A stretch of 7,721 nucleotides of DNA from positions 1 through 7,721 of the forward strand of contig CACXCK010000061.1 of NCBI GenBank assembly GCA_902766135.1. The letters are read 5' to 3'. This DNA is from an uncultured Erysipelotrichaceae bacterium (lineage in GTDB: Bacteria; Bacillota_I; Bacilli_A; RF39; UBA660). Of this stretch, positions 5,514 through 7,721 are shown piece by piece. A model generated the notes under the pieces. That model was not told the DNA's origin. It worked only from the letters and a program-made list of their open reading frames with translations, and ran no database searches. Position 1 is the first letter of the stretch. Every line of letters starts with the position of its first letter. Both the position numbers and the translations under genes were made by a program.

Positions 5514-7430
5514 ATGGCAAAACAAAATACTTATGATGAAAAGTCGATAAAAATACTTGAGGGATTAGAAGCAGTTAGAAAAAGACCTGGTATGTATATT
5601 GGTTCTACGGATAAAAGAGGTATGCATCATTTGGTTTGGGAGATTGTGGATAATTCGATTGATGAAATTATAAATGGTTATGGAGATTATATTAAAATTA
5701 TTTTACATAAAGATGGCTCTATAACTGTTGCGGATAATGGACGAGGAGTGCCTATTGGTCTTCATGAATCAGGTAAAAGTACACCAGAGGTTATTTATAC
5801 AGTACTGCATGCGGGTGGTAAGTTTGAAGAATCCGGATATAAAGTAAGTGGGGGACTACATGGCGTTGGTGGTAGTGTTGTTAATGCTTTATCAACAAGA
5901 ATGGAAGTAACTATTTATCGTGATGGGAAAATTAGCCAAATAACATTTAAAAATGGTGGCGAGGTAGATAGTCCTTTAAAGACGATTGGAGAATCAAAGA
6001 AAACGGGGACAATTGTTAGATTCTTGCCAGATAAAGAAATATTTAAGAATTGTAATTTTTCTTTTACAACAATCTCTGAAAGAATGCAAGAGAGTGCTTT
6101 TTTACTTTCTAATGTTACAATTGAAGTAATTGATGAAGAGGATAATTTAAGCGCTAAATACCATTATGAAAATGGAATTGTTTCATTTGTTGAATATATG
6201 AATGAAGGAAAAGATACTTTAAATAAAGTTGTTCATTTTACAAGTACTAAAAATAGAATAGAAGTAGATGTTGCTATGCAATATACTACTGAGTATAATG
6301 AACAGATGTTATCTTTTGTTAATAATGTTAAAACTGGTGATGGTGGTTCACATGAAGTTGGGTTTAAATCTGGTTTAACCAAAGCTTTTAATGATTATGC
6401 TAAGAGTAATAATATTTTAAAGAAAGATGCGTCTTTTGATGGTAATGATTTAAGAGAAGGCCTAACAAGTGTTATTCATGTTAAGATACCAGAAGATTTA
6501 TTGCAATTTGAAGGACAAACAAAGGGCAAACTTGGGACGCCAGAGGCTAAGAGAACAGTTGAAGCTGTTGTTTATGAAAATTTAAAGTTTTATTTAGAAG
6601 AGAATAAAGAGATTGCTTTAAGTATATTAGAGAAAGCTGAGAAGTCTAGGGCTGCAAGAGAAGCGGCTAGAAAAGCAAGAGAAAGTGTTAGAAAAGGAAC
6701 AAGTAAAAGTAATAAAGAAAGAGTGTTATCTGAAAAACTTGCTAAGGCTACTGGTAAAGATTATATAAATAATGAATTATTTTTAGTTGAGGGTGATAGT
6801 GCCGGTGGTTCTGCTAAGAGTAATAGGGACCGTGAGCATCAAGCTATACTTCCTTTACGTGGTAAAGTATTAAATACAGAGAAAGCTAGTGCAAGTGATA
6901 TAGAGAATAACGCTGAGTTAAGACAAATAGAGTATGCGATTGGTGCAGGCCTTGGTGAGACTTTTGATTATCGTGAAAGTAATTATGGTAAAGTAATTAT
7001 CATGACTGATGCCGATGTAGATGGGTCGCATATTCAAGTCTTATTAATAACATTCTTTTATAAGTTTATGAGACCTTTAATTGAACAGGGAATGCTTTAT
7101 ATTGCAACTCCACCATTATTTTCAATTGAAACAGGTACTAAGGGTGTTAAAGAGTATATTGCGACTAATGAAGAGTTAGAGAGTAGAAAGAAAACGCTTA
7201 AGGGTAATTATAAAATTCAAAGATTTAAAGGTCTAGGTGAGATGAACGGGGATGAGTTATATGAGACAACAATGTGTAAGAAGAATAGACGTTTAATTAG
7301 AGTGTCTTTGGAAGATGCTAGTTTAGCTGAAAAAAGAATTCATGTTTTAATGGGTGATGAAGTTGCGCCTCGTAAAGCATGGATAAATGAAAATGTAGAC
7401 TTTACTCTAGAAGACGATTTTAGGAAGTAG
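5514..7430 (+). CDS. parE: DNA topoisomerase IV subunit B (ParE)
   Basis: ParE is the ATPase subunit of topoisomerase IV, which with ParC unlinks daughter chromosomes and relaxes supercoils. The 638 residues show a GHKL ATPase domain with catalytic E43 and N47, adenine-binding D74 in DNGRGVP, and the glycine-rich lid GGLHGVGGSVVNALS (113-127). The QTK loop has K337, and a TOPRIM domain has E426 in EGDSAGGSA and D499, D501 and D503 in DADVDGS. ParE rather than GyrB is indicated by HIQVLLITFFYKFMRPLIE, by close agreement along the protein with the Bacillus ParE sequence as I remember it, and by the adjacent parC. The start is taken at ATG 5514: AGGTGA (5503-5508) is 5-6 bases upstream. A GTG in frame at 5505 would add three residues but lies inside the ribosome binding site. 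Confidence 0.95.
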   Translation: MAKQNTYDEKSIKILEGLEAVRKRPGMYIGSTDKRGMHHLVWEIVDNSIDEIINGYGDYIKIILHKDGSITVADNGRGVPIGLHESGKSTPEVIYTVLHAGGKFEESGYKVSGGLHGVGGSVVNALSTRMEVTIYRDGKISQITFKNGGEVDSPLKTIGESKKTGTIVRFLPDKEIFKNCNFSFTTISERMQESAFLLSNVTIEVIDEEDNLSAKYHYENGIVSFVEYMNEGKDTLNKVVHFTSTKNRIEVDVAMQYTTEYNEQMLSFVNNVKTGDGGSHEVGFKSGLTKAFNDYAKSNNILKKDASFDGNDLREGLTSVIHVKIPEDLLQFEGQTKGKLGTPEAKRTVEAVVYENLKFYLEENKEIALSILEKAEKSRAAREAARKARESVRKGTSKSNKERVLSEKLAKATGKDYINNELFLVEGDSAGGSAKSNRDREHQAILPLRGKVLNTEKASASDIENNAELRQIEYAIGAGLGETFDYRESNYGKVIIMTDADVDGSHIQVLLITFFYKFMRPLIEQGMLYIATPPLFSIETGTKGVKEYIATNEELESRKKTLKGNYKIQRFKGLGEMNGDELYETTMCKKNRRLIRVSLEDASLAEKRIHVLMGDEVAPRKAWINENVDFTLEDDFRK

Positions 7431-7437
7431 GATAGTT

Positions 7438-7721
7438 ATGGCAAGAAAGAAAACAGAAACAGAAGAAGTAATTGAACGAATTAGTAATTATTCACTTTCA
7501 GAAATTATGGAAAGTGGTTTTGGAAGATATTCGAAAGAAATTATTCAAGAAAGAGCTTTACCAGATGTAAGAGATGGATTAAAACCAGTTCAAAGAAGAA
7601 TATTATTTGCAATGAAGAAAGCTGGTTATACTTGCAATAAGCCTTATCAGAAGAGTGCTAAGGCTGTTGGGTATATTATGGGTAATTTCCATCCACATGG
7701 AGATTCTTCTATTTATGATGC
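7438..7721 (+). CDS. parC: DNA topoisomerase IV subunit A (ParC), 5' part
   Basis: This is the DNA-cleaving subunit of topoisomerase IV; 94 complete codons are visible before the window ends. The sequence ALPDVRDGLKPVQRRILFAM followed by KSAKAVGYIMGNFHPHGDSSIYDA is the N-terminal winged-helix part of a type IIA topoisomerase A subunit. Gln in KPVQRR and KSAKAVG favour ParC over GyrA, which usually has KPVHRR and KSARIVG. The catalytic tyrosine lies beyond the edge. In the quinolone-resistance region, S90 and D94 correspond to the positions Ser80 and Glu84 of staphylococcal ParC, so the usual resistance substitution at the Ser is absent. The start is 7 bases after the parE stop, with AGGA (7429-7432) overlapping that stop, indicating an operon and balanced subunit synthesis. 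Confidence 0.96.
   Translation, partial: MARKKTETEEVIERISNYSLSEIMESGFGRYSKEIIQERALPDVRDGLKPVQRRILFAMKKAGYTCNKPYQKSAKAVGYIMGNFHPHGDSSIYD

Noticed and set aside
5514..7430. Calling the gyrase-like pair gyrB-gyrA
   Set aside because: The TOPRIM region reads HIQVLL rather than the HIRTLL of GyrB, and the next gene has KPVQRR and KSAKAVG, which are ParC-type.
1..7721. Possible use of TGA as a sense codon, since all six visible stops are TAA or TAG
   Set aside because: Six stops are too few to mean much in an AT-rich genome, and all Trp codons in the conserved genes are TGG, so the standard code fits.

Overview
The window is AT-rich bacterial DNA with the standard genetic code: Trp is TGG throughout, and no TGA interrupts the conserved genes. 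Strong AGGAGG-type ribosome binding sites, a SipW-type export signal and ParE/ParC of the Gram-positive type point to a low-GC Firmicute (Bacillota), perhaps an uncultured gut lineage of the Bacilli/RF39/Erysipelotrichia kind. The lineage is inferred; no marker here fixes it. All recognised genes are on the + strand.

Left end (1-309): the last 69 codons of a transposase that looks like the IS1182 family, then a long perfect hairpin and a possible IS terminus. A promoter for the next gene overlaps a small palindrome.

310-2181: a 623-residue exported or membrane-anchored surface protein. Its N-terminus carries a SipW/TasA-like signal and its C-terminus resembles the C-type-lectin-like domains seen in bacterial variable proteins. 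The last ~60 codons change sharply in composition: about 57% GC over 1996-2109 against about 25% in a stretch sampled upstream. NNC/NNT codons crowd together at exactly the positions expected if AAC/AAT codons had been randomised. This is the signature of the variable repeat of a diversity-generating retroelement (DGR). The reverse transcriptase and template repeat are not in the window, so this would be a target served from elsewhere. It is the most notable signal here.

2301-5336: housekeeping genes. truB (tRNA pseudouridine-55 synthase) has its own promoter and terminator. eno (enolase) is coupled to an unrecognised, helix-rich 279-residue protein, and the pair ends at a long bulged hairpin.

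5514-7721: parE followed 7 bases later by the start of parC, which runs off the window. Together they encode topoisomerase IV, the chromosome-decatenating enzyme.

Intergenic spaces are short, and terminators run almost directly into the next promoter. Four predicted promoters sit so close to their start codons that leaders of only about 10-15 bases are expected, with the Shine-Dalgarno sequence at the very 5' end of the mRNA. No gap exceeds 300 bases and no convincing minus-strand gene was seen.
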